Assembly: GCF_034009455.1 (NCBI RefSeq)
Contig: NZ_CP125380.1
Coordinates: 2,397,001-2,461,000 of the forward strand
Reading direction: 5' to 3'
Source: Pseudomonas sp. P5_109
GTDB lineage: Bacteria; Pseudomonadota; Gammaproteobacteria; Pseudomonadales; Pseudomonadaceae
DNA: 64,000 nt
The notes below the pieces were generated by a model that saw only the letters and a program-made list of their open reading frames with translations, was not told the origin of the DNA and did no database searches. A program made the translations under genes and the position numbers. This document shows positions 18,333 to 27,212 of the stretch, in pieces (positions within the stretch are counted from its first letter, which is position 1; every line of letters starts with the position of its first letter).

Positions 18333-18897
18333 ATCATTCAGCGCACGACGTGCCCCGAACGGCTACAGGCCCGGAGTAACGCTTGAGTACTTGCGGCGCA
18401 ATCTGGGTGTGGCGAGTTTTGCTTCCATGGGCCCGGCCGAGGCAGTGTTTTTTCTCGGAAAGAGCAACCTTCAGGTCGATATTGTCGAGCGCACGGAATC
18501 CCAGCTGCTGATGCATCTGGTGATGACTGAGTTTTCTGTCAGGGTGCCTGCCACGGAGCAGGGCAGTGCCCACTTTGATCTGCACCACAGCGGGTCAATT
18601 CGACGGACAGGGCTGGTGTGTAAACAACGCACGGGAGCACCTGAGTTGCTGACCAGGCTCCAGGTTCGGTTGCAAGAAGACCCAGTGTTGCATCAATCGC
18701 TGATGTCGCTGGATTTTAAGCGCCTTCAGCTCACTCTGGACGGGCATGAATGGCGCGTTCGATTGGAGCATATGGGCGGTAGCGAGGTGGTCAACCGGAT
18801 GCCGTCATTCCGGCGTTACATCGCCTTGAGCGGCGTGCAGCGTGATGTGCTGTTGAATGTTCTGATGGGCCTGCAACGCACATTACGCACGCTCTAA
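18277..18897 (+). CDS. DUF3156-like protein, overlapping the permease gene
   Basis: Protein of 206 residues without signal peptide or membrane segment, resembling the DUF3156 family as far as I can recall. The start at 18277 is supported by AAGGAG 7 bases before it. The start lies 56 bases inside the end of the permease gene in a different frame, so the pair must be co-expressed. The sequence shows mixed alpha/beta character (FLGKSNLQVDIVERTESQ) and no catalytic motif I know. A role linked to the transporter is inferred only from the overlap. Confidence 0.6.
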   Translation: MSLANITTVISTMLQKLSESFSARRAPNGYRPGVTLEYLRRNLGVASFASMGPAEAVFFLGKSNLQVDIVERTESQLLMHLVMTEFSVRVPATEQGSAHFDLHHSGSIRRTGLVCKQRTGAPELLTRLQVRLQEDPVLHQSLMSLDFKRLQLTLDGHEWRVRLEHMGGSEVVNRMPSFRRYIALSGVQRDVLLNVLMGLQRTLRTL

Positions 18898-18965
18898 TTT
18901 GAGATTTGGCATCATTAATGCCTCTGCAATCGGCACCCTGTACTTGTTGTGCACATATAGATAAC

Positions 18966-18978
18966 ATGTTAACTATCG
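18966..18978. promoter_or_regulatory. HpaR-operator-like site upstream of the FeaR-like gene
   Basis: ATGTTAACTATCG, identical over 13 bases to the site in the hpaG1 promoter (33760-33772), placed 35 bases before the FeaR-like start. It may let a MarR/HpaR protein control this regulator. Confidence 0.45.
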
Positions 18979-19012
18979 CACAACAAAAACAATAAGCCAT
19001 TGTGGAGATACC

Positions 19013-19975
19013 ATGAGCATCAATGAGTCTACGCAATATGGATTGGAAACCTGGACGCGTGATCTGCGAGCGGCGTGCGGTCATTTCGATACTGAATTGG
19101 CTTACAACCGATCGCTTTTCATCGGCGAGGTTTCCAAGCGGTCCCAGGACCGTCTCTCCCTGGCAAACCTGCGCACCAATGCAGGTTTGATCAGGCGCGA
19201 ACGGCCTAACGCCGACCACGATAATGATCAGCATTGCTTTCTCGTGAGCCAACGCAGTGGCTATTGTCAGATTGCGCAGAATGGCCAGGTCATTCAGCTG
19301 GCGCCGGGCGATATGTTGCTCATGGACTCGACCGGCTCGATTGAGATAACCCCGTTCGGGTTGATCGAACATGCGTCCCTTTCTCTGTCACGCAATGAGG
19401 TGTGCAAGCAACTGGGAAGCGGGTCGAAAACCTTTGGCAAGATTTCTTCCAGCAAGGCCTGCGGCCGAATGCTCCATGTGCTGATGGACCAACTGTGCCG
19501 GGAGGGCCTGGATGGCCAGGACTCCATTGGCGAAGGCGAGGCCCTGCAATCGGCGTTCGTTTCGTTGCTGGGTTCCGCATTCGAAACGGACAACGCGCCG
19601 GGTGACAGCAGTGCGTCCTTGCAGGGTAACAATCTGCGCAGCTACGTTCAGAAAGTCATCGATGAGTCCCTGACTCAGCCTGGCCTGAGCCCCGTGGGTC
19701 TGGCCAGTCGATTGAACATTTCCGTTCGCCATCTGTATCGTTTGTTTGAAGAGCAGGACGACAGTGTCTGCCGTTACATTCAGCGTGCGCGGCTCAAACG
19801 CAGCGCTGATGATTTGACTAATCCATTTCTAAAAAGCGAGTCGATCACCTCTATTGCCTACAAGTGGGGTTTTACCGATTCAGCCCACTTCAGCCGGTCG
19901 TTCAAGAAGCAGTTTGAGCTGTCGCCCAAGGACTTTCGCTCGACGCATCTACAGCAGGCGGTAGGGGCGGCGTAG
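19013..19975 (+). CDS. feaR: AraC-family regulator, FeaR-like
   Basis: Regulator of 320 residues. The N-terminal part resembles the AraC-binding-like domain (GYCQIAQNGQVIQLAPGD). The C-terminal double helix-turn-helix covers about residues 215-315 (PVGLASRLNISVRHLYRLFEE and SITSIAYKWGFTDSAHFSRSFK). In enterobacteria FeaR activates the amine oxidase and phenylacetaldehyde dehydrogenase genes in response to tyramine or phenylethylamine. Here it sits with a FeaB-like dehydrogenase, an amine-type permease and 4-HPA genes, which supports that role. The symbol is by similarity and context. Confidence 0.78.
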   Translation: MSINESTQYGLETWTRDLRAACGHFDTELAYNRSLFIGEVSKRSQDRLSLANLRTNAGLIRRERPNADHDNDQHCFLVSQRSGYCQIAQNGQVIQLAPGDMLLMDSTGSIEITPFGLIEHASLSLSRNEVCKQLGSGSKTFGKISSSKACGRMLHVLMDQLCREGLDGQDSIGEGEALQSAFVSLLGSAFETDNAPGDSSASLQGNNLRSYVQKVIDESLTQPGLSPVGLASRLNISVRHLYRLFEEQDDSVCRYIQRARLKRSADDLTNPFLKSESITSIAYKWGFTDSAHFSRSFKKQFELSPKDFRSTHLQQAVGAA

Positions 19976-20163
19976 GTCGTGAAGTCTCTACGACATTCGA
20001 CTCGAGATTAATGTTAATAAATTAATTGACTGGCGTTCGATTGAGTTCAGGATAAAGTTTTCGAGCGCCAGGAAAGGTCATGATTTCTTCAGCCAGCGGT
20101 AACCAATCCAATGCGTAGTTTGTCATCTCTCATGCGCTGGTCGATGTCAGGGAATCCTGCGAC

Positions 20164-20772
20164 ATGAAGCCACTCACCCCTTCGGCCGCCAACATTTGCG
20201 CCGTCGCTGTCGAACATTTTGCCGATCATGGTTACGACGCTTCATCCCTCAACGAGATCGCCGTCATGGCCGGCATGCGAAAGGCATCGCTTTACGCGCA
20301 TTTCAGCAGCAAGGATGCCTTGTTCGAGAGGGTGTTCAAGATTGCACTCGGACATGAACAGCAGCATGTCGCGGCTTGCTTTGAAGAAGAGGGCGGGCGC
20401 GCAGGAGTGCCCGGTCAACTGCACGTCGAGTGTTTGATTGGACGCTATGAAGCATCGGCGCACCTGCGATTTCTATTGCGCACCGCCTACTTTCCTCCAG
20501 CAGATATCCGTGCCGTCATCACGCTTGGATTCGAGGCTTACCTGGCGCAGATTCGCCAGTATTTTCAACGCGCAACGCGGGACCGGTACACATGGACGGC
20601 GGCTCATCCCGAGCAACTTGAGGTGTTCTGCGACGCGTACCTTGGCATCGTCGACAGTCTGCATGTGGAGCTTATCTATGCAGCGCCGCAGACATACGTA
20701 AAACGGCTCGCAGCCTTGTTGCGAGTCTTCAGTGATTCACTGTCGATGCTCGAAGGTGCAAGCCGTGGCTGA
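20164..20772 (+). CDS. TetR-family transcriptional regulator
   Basis: Repressor-type protein of 202 residues. The N-terminal helix-turn-helix at about residues 10-55 has the form ADHGYDASSLNEIAVMAGMRKASLYAHFSSKDALF. The rest is a helical ligand/dimer domain without close recognition. It ends 41 bases before the end of the convergent SDR operon. It may control that operon or the permease genes; no operator was identified. Confidence 0.85.
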   Translation: MKPLTPSAANICAVAVEHFADHGYDASSLNEIAVMAGMRKASLYAHFSSKDALFERVFKIALGHEQQHVAACFEEEGGRAGVPGQLHVECLIGRYEASAHLRFLLRTAYFPPADIRAVITLGFEAYLAQIRQYFQRATRDRYTWTAAHPEQLEVFCDAYLGIVDSLHVELIYAAPQTYVKRLAALLRVFSDSLSMLEGASRG

Positions 20773-20813
20773 ACATGAATGTCAGGTTTTTGCTGCTTGG
20801 TGAATCGATGCAA

Positions 20814-21581
20814 TCACACCTCGGGCAAGGTCGATCCACCATCCACAACGATTGTCTGCCCAGTGATGTAGGCCGCCAGATCAGACGCCAGAAAGAGCAT
20901 GGCCCCTGCAATATCTTCCGGTTTGCCAAGACGACCCAACGGAACCCGGCTTGCGATGTCGTCGTTGACCTGGCCGTCGCCAAGATTGTCCATGGCAGGC
21001 GTGGCGATCATGCCTGGCTCGACCCCATTGACGCGCACCTTATTGCCAGCAAGCTCCAAAGCGGCATTTCGAATAAACCCGTTAACCCCGGCCTTCGACG
21101 CCGCATAGTGGCTGAGCCCCGGATAGGCTACCCGTGGCCCGGTCACTGACGAGGTCACCAATACGCAACCGCCACCCTGACGCTGAAACATCGGCAAGGC
21201 CGCCTGGGTCAACCAAAACAGCGCCGAGAGGTTGACTGCCAGCGTGCGCTCAAGAATGGCAGGGGTGATCTCGGCGAATGGCGTCAACGGAAAGTAACCG
21301 GCGTTGTGGATCAGAATATCCAGGCGACCCCAGTCTCGTTCCAACCGCTGAACCTGTTCGAACACAGCCGTAGCATCGGCCAGGTCAATCTCGGCGGCCT
21401 CAACCCGGCACGCTCGCGCAGTCAAGTCCGCCGCGAGTGCCCGAGCCTGTGGCAGACGCAGGTCAGCGATCATCACTCGCGCTCCGCGCAATGCGAAAGC
21501 TTCGACGATTGCCCGGCCGATTCCTTGTGCGCCACCGGTGACCAGCACCGTTTTCCCGCTGAAATCGAAGTCTTCAGGCAT
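20814..21581 (-). CDS. Short-chain dehydrogenase/reductase
   Basis: Classical SDR of 255 residues with TGGAQGIG near residue 14, the NAG strand, Ser in VTSSVTG and the YAASK active site, ending with an IVVDGGST tail. It is the last gene of a six-gene minus-strand run. Its first 8 bases overlap the preceding SDR. Together with that SDR and the MoaF-like gene it probably processes an intermediate of amine or aromatic catabolism. Confidence 0.85.
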   Translation of the reverse strand: MPEDFDFSGKTVLVTGGAQGIGRAIVEAFALRGARVMIADLRLPQARALAADLTARACRVEAAEIDLADATAVFEQVQRLERDWGRLDILIHNAGYFPLTPFAEITPAILERTLAVNLSALFWLTQAALPMFQRQGGGCVLVTSSVTGPRVAYPGLSHYAASKAGVNGFIRNAALELAGNKVRVNGVEPGMIATPAMDNLGDGQVNDDIASRVPLGRLGKPEDIAGAMLFLASDLAAYITGQTIVVDGGSTLPEV

Positions 21582-22374
21582 TGGCGTTCTCCATGTGAGC
21601 GTAGGCCAGGGTCGGTACATCGACGATGCTCGAACCACCGTCGGCAACCAGGGTTGCTCCGGTAATGATCGAAGCGTCGGGGCTGGCCAGGAAGCGGCAA
21701 ACCCTGGCGATCTCTTCGGCACTGGCGGGACGTCGTAAAGGCACGTCAGCGCAAACCCGGGCATAGGCTTGCTGTAGCGTGTCGCCATAGAGACTCATCA
21801 ACGGCTGCATTTCTTCGTCGGCCATCGGGGTAGTGACCCAGCCTGGACACACAGCGTTGACGCGTACGCCGCGCGGCCCGTAGTCCCTGGCCATGGAGCG
21901 ATTGAGCCCGAGCAGTGCATGTTTGGCAGTGGTGTATCCACACACTTCGGGGCCGGCGGCCAGTGAGGCAATCGAGCCAATCATCACAATGTTGCCGGCA
22001 CTTTCGATCAGCAACGGCAGGCAAGCGCGGGCGCTGTAGAACGCGCTGTCCAGATTGCTACGCAACGAGGCTTCCCAGATTTGCGGGCTAGTCTGCGTGG
22101 CGCTGCCCACCCCATGACCACCGGCACAAGCGAGCAGCACATCAAGTCGACCGTAACGCTCACGGATCTGCGTGATAAACCCATCCCAGGTATCTGCACA
22201 GGCAGCATCGCCGATCAGAATCAGACCGCCGGTTTCCCGGGCGACCTGTTCCAGTGGCTCGCGGCGCCGACCGATCAACACCAGATTGGCGCCTTCGCCT
22301 GCGTACAGTCGGGCGCAGGCGGCACCGATGCCGGTTCCTGCACCGGTAATGACAACCGTGCGTGGCTCAGGCAT
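21574..22374 (-). CDS. Short-chain dehydrogenase/reductase
   Basis: SDR of 266 residues with TGAGTGIG near residue 9, Ser in MIGSIAS, the YTTAK active site and a C-terminal TLVADGGSS tail. It overlaps the MoaF-like gene by 8 bases upstream and the next SDR by 8 bases downstream, so all three are translationally coupled. It is only distantly similar by eye to the SDR after it, so the pair is not a recent duplication. Confidence 0.85.
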   Translation of the reverse strand: MPEPRTVVITGAGTGIGAACARLYAGEGANLVLIGRRREPLEQVARETGGLILIGDAACADTWDGFITQIRERYGRLDVLLACAGGHGVGSATQTSPQIWEASLRSNLDSAFYSARACLPLLIESAGNIVMIGSIASLAAGPEVCGYTTAKHALLGLNRSMARDYGPRGVRVNAVCPGWVTTPMADEEMQPLMSLYGDTLQQAYARVCADVPLRRPASAEEIARVCRFLASPDASIITGATLVADGGSSIVDVPTLAYAHMENANA

Positions 22375-23188
22375 CGGGATACTCCGTGCGGTTGAGGACC
22401 TGGCAGTAGGAGCTGACCGGGAAGTTCGACAGTTCGTCGAAGGACGAACCGGCATAACCGAAGATTTTTCCGTCGCTGCGGTGCTGTTGCAGGTCGATCA
22501 ACACCAGGCCGAGGGTCGGGATGATCTTTTCGCGCCAGACGAACAGATACAGCTGATCGGCAATCTTGTAGTAGTGGCAACGATCGGTATCACACAAGCC
22601 TTGCTCGACGCCCTTGAGGCACTGCCAGGAGTAGAACTGATCATTGAGGTAGATGTGTTCGTAGACTTCGCTGGGGCTGTAGCGATACAGGTTGCGCAAC
22701 CCGGTCAGTTCCCGGGTCGGGGCGTGTGGGCATTGGCCTTCCTGCCATGGGCGGTCGAGGCTGCCGTGGAGGAAGTCTACTTGCACCGACGTCAAGGCCT
22801 TGCCGGCCAGTGCGCGACTGTAAAGCCCTTCCTCGGTTTGCGCTTGGGCTGGCATGCGTCCGATCACGGCGGTGAACGACGACGTAGCGGTGTCCACTAC
22901 CAGGCTCACGGACCAGGCTTGATCGGCTTCGCGTTTGATGAAGTCGACGAGATACAGGCCCGGCCTAACAGAAGTGGCCCTGTACGCAGCGGATCCACTG
23001 GAGTGACCGTCGGCGGCTTTCCAGTGCAGCAGCTGCGCTTCAAAACGATGCTCGATCTGCCAGCCGTTGGCGAAGTGCAACGTGAAGGTCTTGCCGTTGA
23101 GATCGGCGAGGTTGGGCAGGATAAAGGCTTCTGGGGCGAATCCGTCAGCGAGGGCACCTACGGTGATCCAGTCAGAATTTGTAGTCAT
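22367..23188 (-). CDS. moaF: MoaF-like protein
   Basis: Protein of 273 residues resembling the MoaF family, in two beta-rich halves (ADLNGKTFTLHFANGW and YEHIYLNDQFYSWQCLKG) and without signal peptide. Despite its family name it is known from the tyramine-inducible monoamine regulon of Klebsiella, where moaEF pairs it with an SDR-like protein. Here it is again overlapped by SDR genes in an aromatic/amine region, which fits. The MoaF fold is calycin-like, so binding a small hydrophobic compound is plausible. No enzymatic residue is known to me. Confidence 0.75.
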   Translation of the reverse strand: MTTNSDWITVGALADGFAPEAFILPNLADLNGKTFTLHFANGWQIEHRFEAQLLHWKAADGHSSGSAAYRATSVRPGLYLVDFIKREADQAWSVSLVVDTATSSFTAVIGRMPAQAQTEEGLYSRALAGKALTSVQVDFLHGSLDRPWQEGQCPHAPTRELTGLRNLYRYSPSEVYEHIYLNDQFYSWQCLKGVEQGLCDTDRCHYYKIADQLYLFVWREKIIPTLGLVLIDLQQHRSDGKIFGYAGSSFDELSNFPVSSYCQVLNRTEYPDA

Positions 23189-23272
23189 TGCATGGCTCCG
23201 GTTGTGTAATCGACAACCTGGATCATGCCGCCCGAATACTGACTCGCCTATCAACCAGATGGTTGAACCGGC

Positions 23273-23932
23273 TTATAAAAATAGCGCTCCCACCAGTTCA
23301 GTACGGCTGGTTACCCCGGTCTTGCGGAACAAGTTGATCAAGTGAGTCTTGATGGTTGGCAAACCGACTTCCAACTCCTGGGCCAGTTGCTTGTTGCTGG
23401 CACCCTGACTCAACAACAGTGCGATCTGGCGCTCTTTAGGTGTCAGTCCGATCAGCGAGTTTTCATGCGGTTGCATATTGGCTACGGCCATTTGTAGCAA
23501 CGACTGCAAGGCATTGAGCTGGGCTAATTGAGCGGGGGTGAAAGCGCCTTGCGCGGCCGTGCGCAGCAACGAAATCGCGGCCTTAGGCTGGCCTGCACGA
23601 TGAGCGAGAACTTCGACTACATCGACTACGCCGTAGCGTTGCAGGAAGTCCCGATAGCGACGGCTGTCCCGCGCGGGCTGTCGAGCCATGGCCAGACCCA
23701 GAGGCACCACCGTCAAGCCACTCGACAGGCAATTGCGTGGTTGTAGCGGGTCGTATTGGCGGTAGTTGTCCAGATAATCGCGATGCATTTCGCCACTCAT
23801 GCCGTGCAACTGAAAGTCACGGGCTTGCAGTTGGCGGTCGACATAATAGAACGCGGCCTGACTGGCCGGAACGAGTTGAGTGAAAGCCTGCAGGCAGTGG
23901 CCGGCGACTTCCTGAGCAGGGATGGCGTTCAT
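23273..23932 (-). CDS. LuxR-type transcriptional regulator
   Basis: Regulator of 219 residues. The C-terminal helix-turn-helix lies at about residues 157-215 (LTPKERQIALLLSQGASN, then LAQELEVGLPTIKTHLINLF). The N-terminal 150 residues have no receiver domain and probably bind a ligand. It stands between the cupin and the MoaF-like gene on the same strand, so it is likely the local regulator. The layout repeats that of the LuxR protein at 6579-7490. Confidence 0.85.
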   Translation of the reverse strand: MNAIPAQEVAGHCLQAFTQLVPASQAAFYYVDRQLQARDFQLHGMSGEMHRDYLDNYRQYDPLQPRNCLSSGLTVVPLGLAMARQPARDSRRYRDFLQRYGVVDVVEVLAHRAGQPKAAISLLRTAAQGAFTPAQLAQLNALQSLLQMAVANMQPHENSLIGLTPKERQIALLLSQGASNKQLAQELEVGLPTIKTHLINLFRKTGVTSRTELVGALFL

Positions 23933-23987
23933 GGTCAGTAACCCTCGCCAAAAAAAGCTGCCGGCAGAAACCGGCAGCGGGGATCGA

Positions 23988-24353
23988 TCAGACGACAGCG
24001 AAATAATGCTTCACGAAGCTTTCGCTGACAACTTCCCAGAGCACCGGGGTGCCTTTGTTTACGAACCAGCTGTCGCCAGCCGCGTAGCGGGTGCTCTGCC
24101 CAGTGGATTCGTCCGTCAGAACCACTTCGCCTGTGACCACGGTCGCTTGTTCGGCAAATGGATAAACCATCCGGAACTTGCCCTGGGTCGTGCCGAAGTA
24201 AGCACTGCTGATCGGGTCGGACGGCGCACCGAAAGTCATTTTCCCGAAGGCTTTGACTTCGCCTTCGAGGATTTCCGAACCGAGGTCAGCGACAGTGCCC
24301 CAGGCATCGAGCTCGGACAGTTGGATGTCTTTCTTGAGGGTGGTAATAGGCAT
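23988..24353 (-). CDS. Small cupin-fold protein (EutQ/DUF861-like)
   Basis: Single-cupin protein of 121 residues (FAEQATVVTGEVVLTDESTG, then YAAGDSWFVNKGTPVLWEV). It has the short cupin_3 form seen beside FAD-dependent amine oxidases in Pseudomonas. The HxH metal ligands are not present, so a binding or structural role is more likely than metal catalysis. It is 31 bases downstream of the FAD enzyme gene on the same strand. Confidence 0.75.
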   Translation of the reverse strand: MPITTLKKDIQLSELDAWGTVADLGSEILEGEVKAFGKMTFGAPSDPISSAYFGTTQGKFRMVYPFAEQATVVTGEVVLTDESTGQSTRYAAGDSWFVNKGTPVLWEVVSESFVKHYFAVV

Positions 24354-24384
24354 GGCAGTTTTCCTGTGATTGAAAGGGTCGGGA

Positions 24385-25683
24385 TCAACGGCGACCGTTG
24401 AAATAGCCCGAAAGTTGATGAAGGCTTTTGCCTGCTGTCAGCAGCAAGGGCCGGATGTGATCCTTGCCCATGATCTGCGCATGTTTGACCGAGCTGATCA
24501 GGTCATAACGAGAGGATCCTTCGCTCATGCCCTCAGCCAATATCTTGCAGATGATATGGCTCGGCGTGACGCCGAAGCCGGCGTAACCCTGAACATAAAA
24601 TGCGTTTTTGCGGCCGCTGAGTGTGCCGATCTGCGGAAACAGGTTGGCACCCGTTGCCATAGGGCCACCCCATGCCAGGTCGATTCTCACGTCCTTCAGG
24701 TACGGGAAAATTTTCAGCATGAGGTTGCGGTTCCATGCCTTCAGATCCTGAGGGATGTGCTCGACGAGGGGCGTCGCGGCACCGAACAGCAGGCGGTTTT
24801 CATTGGTGACACGGTAGTAGTCGATGACCGGACGAATATCGCTGTAGGCGCCGCGTATCGGGCTGATGCGGTTGATCATTTCGTCCGACAGCGGTTCGGT
24901 CATTAATTGGAAGGCGTAGGTGTTCAGCGTGGTCTTGTGCAGCTCGGGCTCCAGTTTGTTGAGGAAACTGTCACAGGCCCAGAGCAACTTCGAGGCCTTC
25001 ACCGAACCCCGGCCGGTGCGCACCGTGATGCGCTCGCCATAGCTGACTTCCAGCGCCGGGCTGTGTTCGTAGATGCGCGCACCGTGCCCGACCAGCGCCT
25101 TGGCTTCGCCCAGCAACAGATTCAATGAATGTACGTGGCCACCGCCCATGTGCAGCAACGCACTGGTATAGGCGTCGGAGCCGATGATCTGTTTGACCTC
25201 GGAGCCCGCCATGAAGCGGATTTCGTCCTTGGTATTGATCGACTTGAAGTCCTTCTCCCAGGCACGCAGGGTTTTTTCCTGGCGGGCGTTGAAGCCCATG
25301 TAGCCGTAGCCGTTGCAGAAGTCCGCATCGATCGAGTATTTGGCGATTCGGTCCTTGATAATGCCAGCACCCAGCTCGCTGATTTCAAAGATCTCGCGCA
25401 GCCCTTGCTCGCCGACCTGGGTCTTGATCTTCTCCAGGTCGTGACCGATACCGGCCATGATCTGTCCGCCATTGCGGCCAGTGCCACCGAACCCCAGATA
25501 TCGAGCTTCGAGCACCACAATGTTGGTGATGCCTTTTTCAGCAAGTTCCAACGCGGTATTGATGCCGGAAAAGCCGCCGCCAATCACCACGACATCCGCT
25601 TCCACATCCTGTTCGAGCGTGGGGAAACTCAGGTTGTATTTTTTGGTTGCCGAGTAGTAGGTAGGCGTTTCGATATTGATCAT
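24385..25683 (-). CDS. FAD-dependent amine oxidoreductase, PuuB-like
   Basis: DAO-type flavoenzyme of 432 residues. The dinucleotide-binding motif VVVIGGGFSGINTALELAEKG is at about residues 31-50, followed by GFGGTGRNGGQIM, the phosphate-binding turn of gamma-glutamylputrescine oxidase-like enzymes. The C-terminal NAFYVQGYAGFGVTPSH binds the flavin pyrophosphate. It likely oxidises an amine to an aldehyde with oxygen as acceptor, feeding the dehydrogenases in the window. It heads the six-gene operon and is divergent from the first hpaR gene. The amine is unknown; tyramine or a conjugated amine fits the context. Confidence 0.8.
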   Translation of the reverse strand: MINIETPTYYSATKKYNLSFPTLEQDVEADVVVIGGGFSGINTALELAEKGITNIVVLEARYLGFGGTGRNGGQIMAGIGHDLEKIKTQVGEQGLREIFEISELGAGIIKDRIAKYSIDADFCNGYGYMGFNARQEKTLRAWEKDFKSINTKDEIRFMAGSEVKQIIGSDAYTSALLHMGGGHVHSLNLLLGEAKALVGHGARIYEHSPALEVSYGERITVRTGRGSVKASKLLWACDSFLNKLEPELHKTTLNTYAFQLMTEPLSDEMINRISPIRGAYSDIRPVIDYYRVTNENRLLFGAATPLVEHIPQDLKAWNRNLMLKIFPYLKDVRIDLAWGGPMATGANLFPQIGTLSGRKNAFYVQGYAGFGVTPSHIICKILAEGMSEGSSRYDLISSVKHAQIMGKDHIRPLLLTAGKSLHQLSGYFNGRR

Positions 25684-25898
25684 GGCGCAGCCTGGAAAAG
25701 TGAAGGGAAACTCAACTGCAGGGCTTGCAAGAAGCTCTGTACCTGTTGAGGTGTATTAACTGCCTTCCGACCGGTAGGTGTCTTGATCCTCTATGCCGCC
25801 GGTTTTGATCGTGGCTGCCAAGGCCCGGATACATCGACATCGGCGCAGTGCTGGAATATAGTTCACATATTAATAATCATCGAATTCGAACCCATTCA

Positions 25899-26321
25899 AT
25901 GCCCAAGTCGCGCCCATCATTGACACTCACATTGCTCCAGGCTCGCGAAGCCGCGATGGGGTTTTTCCGTCCCTCGTTGAATCAACACGGCTTGACCGAG
26001 CAGCAGTGGCGGGTGATTCGGATCCTGAGTCAGCACGATGAACTGGAGATCAATCGCCTGGCTGAGCTGGCCTGCATCCTCAAGCCGAGCATGACCGGTG
26101 TGCTGGTGCGCATGGAGGCGGCCGGCATGGTAGAGCGGCGCAAGGCGCAACAGGATCAACGCAGAGTGCTGGTAAGGTTGGCGCAGAAGGGCGAGGCTTG
26201 CTTCAACTCGATGAGCCAGAGCATGGAAGCGAACTATCAGCGGTTGCAGGCGGGGTTTGGCGAGGAGAAGTTGCAGACGCTACTGACGTTGCTCAACGAG
26301 TTGAAAGCGCTCAAGCGTTAA
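25899..26321 (+). CDS. hpaR: MarR-family regulator, HpaR-like (copy 1)
   Basis: Winged-helix repressor of 140 residues. HpaR signatures are SLTLTLLQAREAAMGFFRP, the LTEQQWRVIRIL helix and ACILKPSMTGVL, with the DQRRVLV wing. HpaR represses the homoprotocatechuate meta operon and is released by the aromatic acid. The ATG at 25899 gives a normal-length protein. It lies 75 bases from hpaI on the convergent side. A close paralogue is at 35032-35454. Confidence 0.85.
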   Translation: MPKSRPSLTLTLLQAREAAMGFFRPSLNQHGLTEQQWRVIRILSQHDELEINRLAELACILKPSMTGVLVRMEAAGMVERRKAQQDQRRVLVRLAQKGEACFNSMSQSMEANYQRLQAGFGEEKLQTLLTLLNELKALKR

Positions 26322-26332
26322 TCAGCACCAGT

Positions 26333-26351
26333 CCCCAGCAATGCGCTGGGG
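26333..26351. other. Hairpin between convergent hpaR and hpaI
   Basis: CCCCAGC/GCTGGGG stem with a 5-base loop, extended by outer CACCA/TGGTG. It has no T-run. It is placed where a transcription end is expected for both convergent genes. Confidence 0.5.
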
Positions 26352-26396
26352 TGGTTGGTGATTGTCATACAGGCATTCCAGGTTTGGTCGATGCCG

Positions 26397-27197
26397 TCAG
26401 TACACGCCACCGGAACTGGTAGGCACAGGACCCTCCTTGAATGTGGCAGCCAAGGTTTGCAGGCCACGCATCAAGACGGTGGTGTCAACGCCCACTGCAA
26501 CAAACGCCGCACCCAGTTCGATGTAGCGCTTGGCCAGTTTCTGGTCCGCGCTGAGAATGCCGGCCGCTTTGCCGGCCTTCTGGATGCGCAAGATGGCGTC
26601 CTCGATAGCAGCCTGCACTTCAGGATGCCCCGGGTTGCCGCGGTAACCCATCGAGGCACTCAAATCCGCCGGCCCGATAAACACGCCGTCGACCCCGTCT
26701 ACTGCCGCAATGGCATCCAGATTGGCCAGGCCCTCGCGATTTTCGATCTGCACGAGCAGGCACATTTGTTCGTCGGCTTTGTCGAGGTAGCCTGGAATGC
26801 TGTTCCAGCGCGACGCGCGTGCCAGTGCACTGCCGACACCGCGAACACCGTTGGGTGGATAGTGGATTGCTCGAACCAGCTCCCGTGCCTGGTCCGCGTT
26901 TTCAACCATCGGTACCAGCAACGTCTGCACACCGATATCGAGCACTTGTTTGATCAGTGCCGTGTCGCCGATGACCGGGCGAATCACCGGATGGCTGGGG
27001 TAGGGCGCCACGGCCTGAAGCTGGCCGAGCATCCTGCGCAGATCATTGGGCGCATGTTCGCCATCGATCAAAAGCCAATCGAATCCGGCGTTGGCGGCCA
27101 ACTCGGCGCAGTAGGCATCTGCCAGACCAAGCCAAAGGCCGATCTGCGCTTCACCGCTTTTCAGGCGAAGCTTGAAGGTGTTGATGGGCATGTCCAT
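26397..27197 (-). CDS. hpaI: 4-hydroxy-2-oxoheptane-1,7-dioate aldolase
   Basis: Class II aldolase of the HpcH/HpaI family, 266 residues. It splits 4-hydroxy-2-oxoheptanedioate to pyruvate and succinate semialdehyde. Landmarks are [24 protein letters not shown] with metal-site glutamate, MVENADQA, and the second acidic region [11 protein letters not shown]. The ATG at 27197 follows GGAGG by 8 bases. It is the last gene of the hpa operon and 15 bases after hpaH. Confidence 0.92.
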   Translation of the reverse strand: MDMPINTFKLRLKSGEAQIGLWLGLADAYCAELAANAGFDWLLIDGEHAPNDLRRMLGQLQAVAPYPSHPVIRPVIGDTALIKQVLDIGVQTLLVPMVENADQARELVRAIHYPPNGVRGVGSALARASRWNSIPGYLDKADEQMCLLVQIENREGLANLDAIAAVDGVDGVFIGPADLSASMGYRGNPGHPEVQAAIEDAILRIQKAGKAAGILSADQKLAKRYIELGAAFVAVGVDTTVLMRGLQTLAATFKEGPVPTSSGGVY

Positions 27198-27212
27198 TGT
27201 GGAGGCCTCCAA

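Noticed and set aside
22172..23209. 345-codon open frame on the plus strand
   Set aside because: It covers the moaF-like and SDR genes on the opposite strand and has low-complexity composition.
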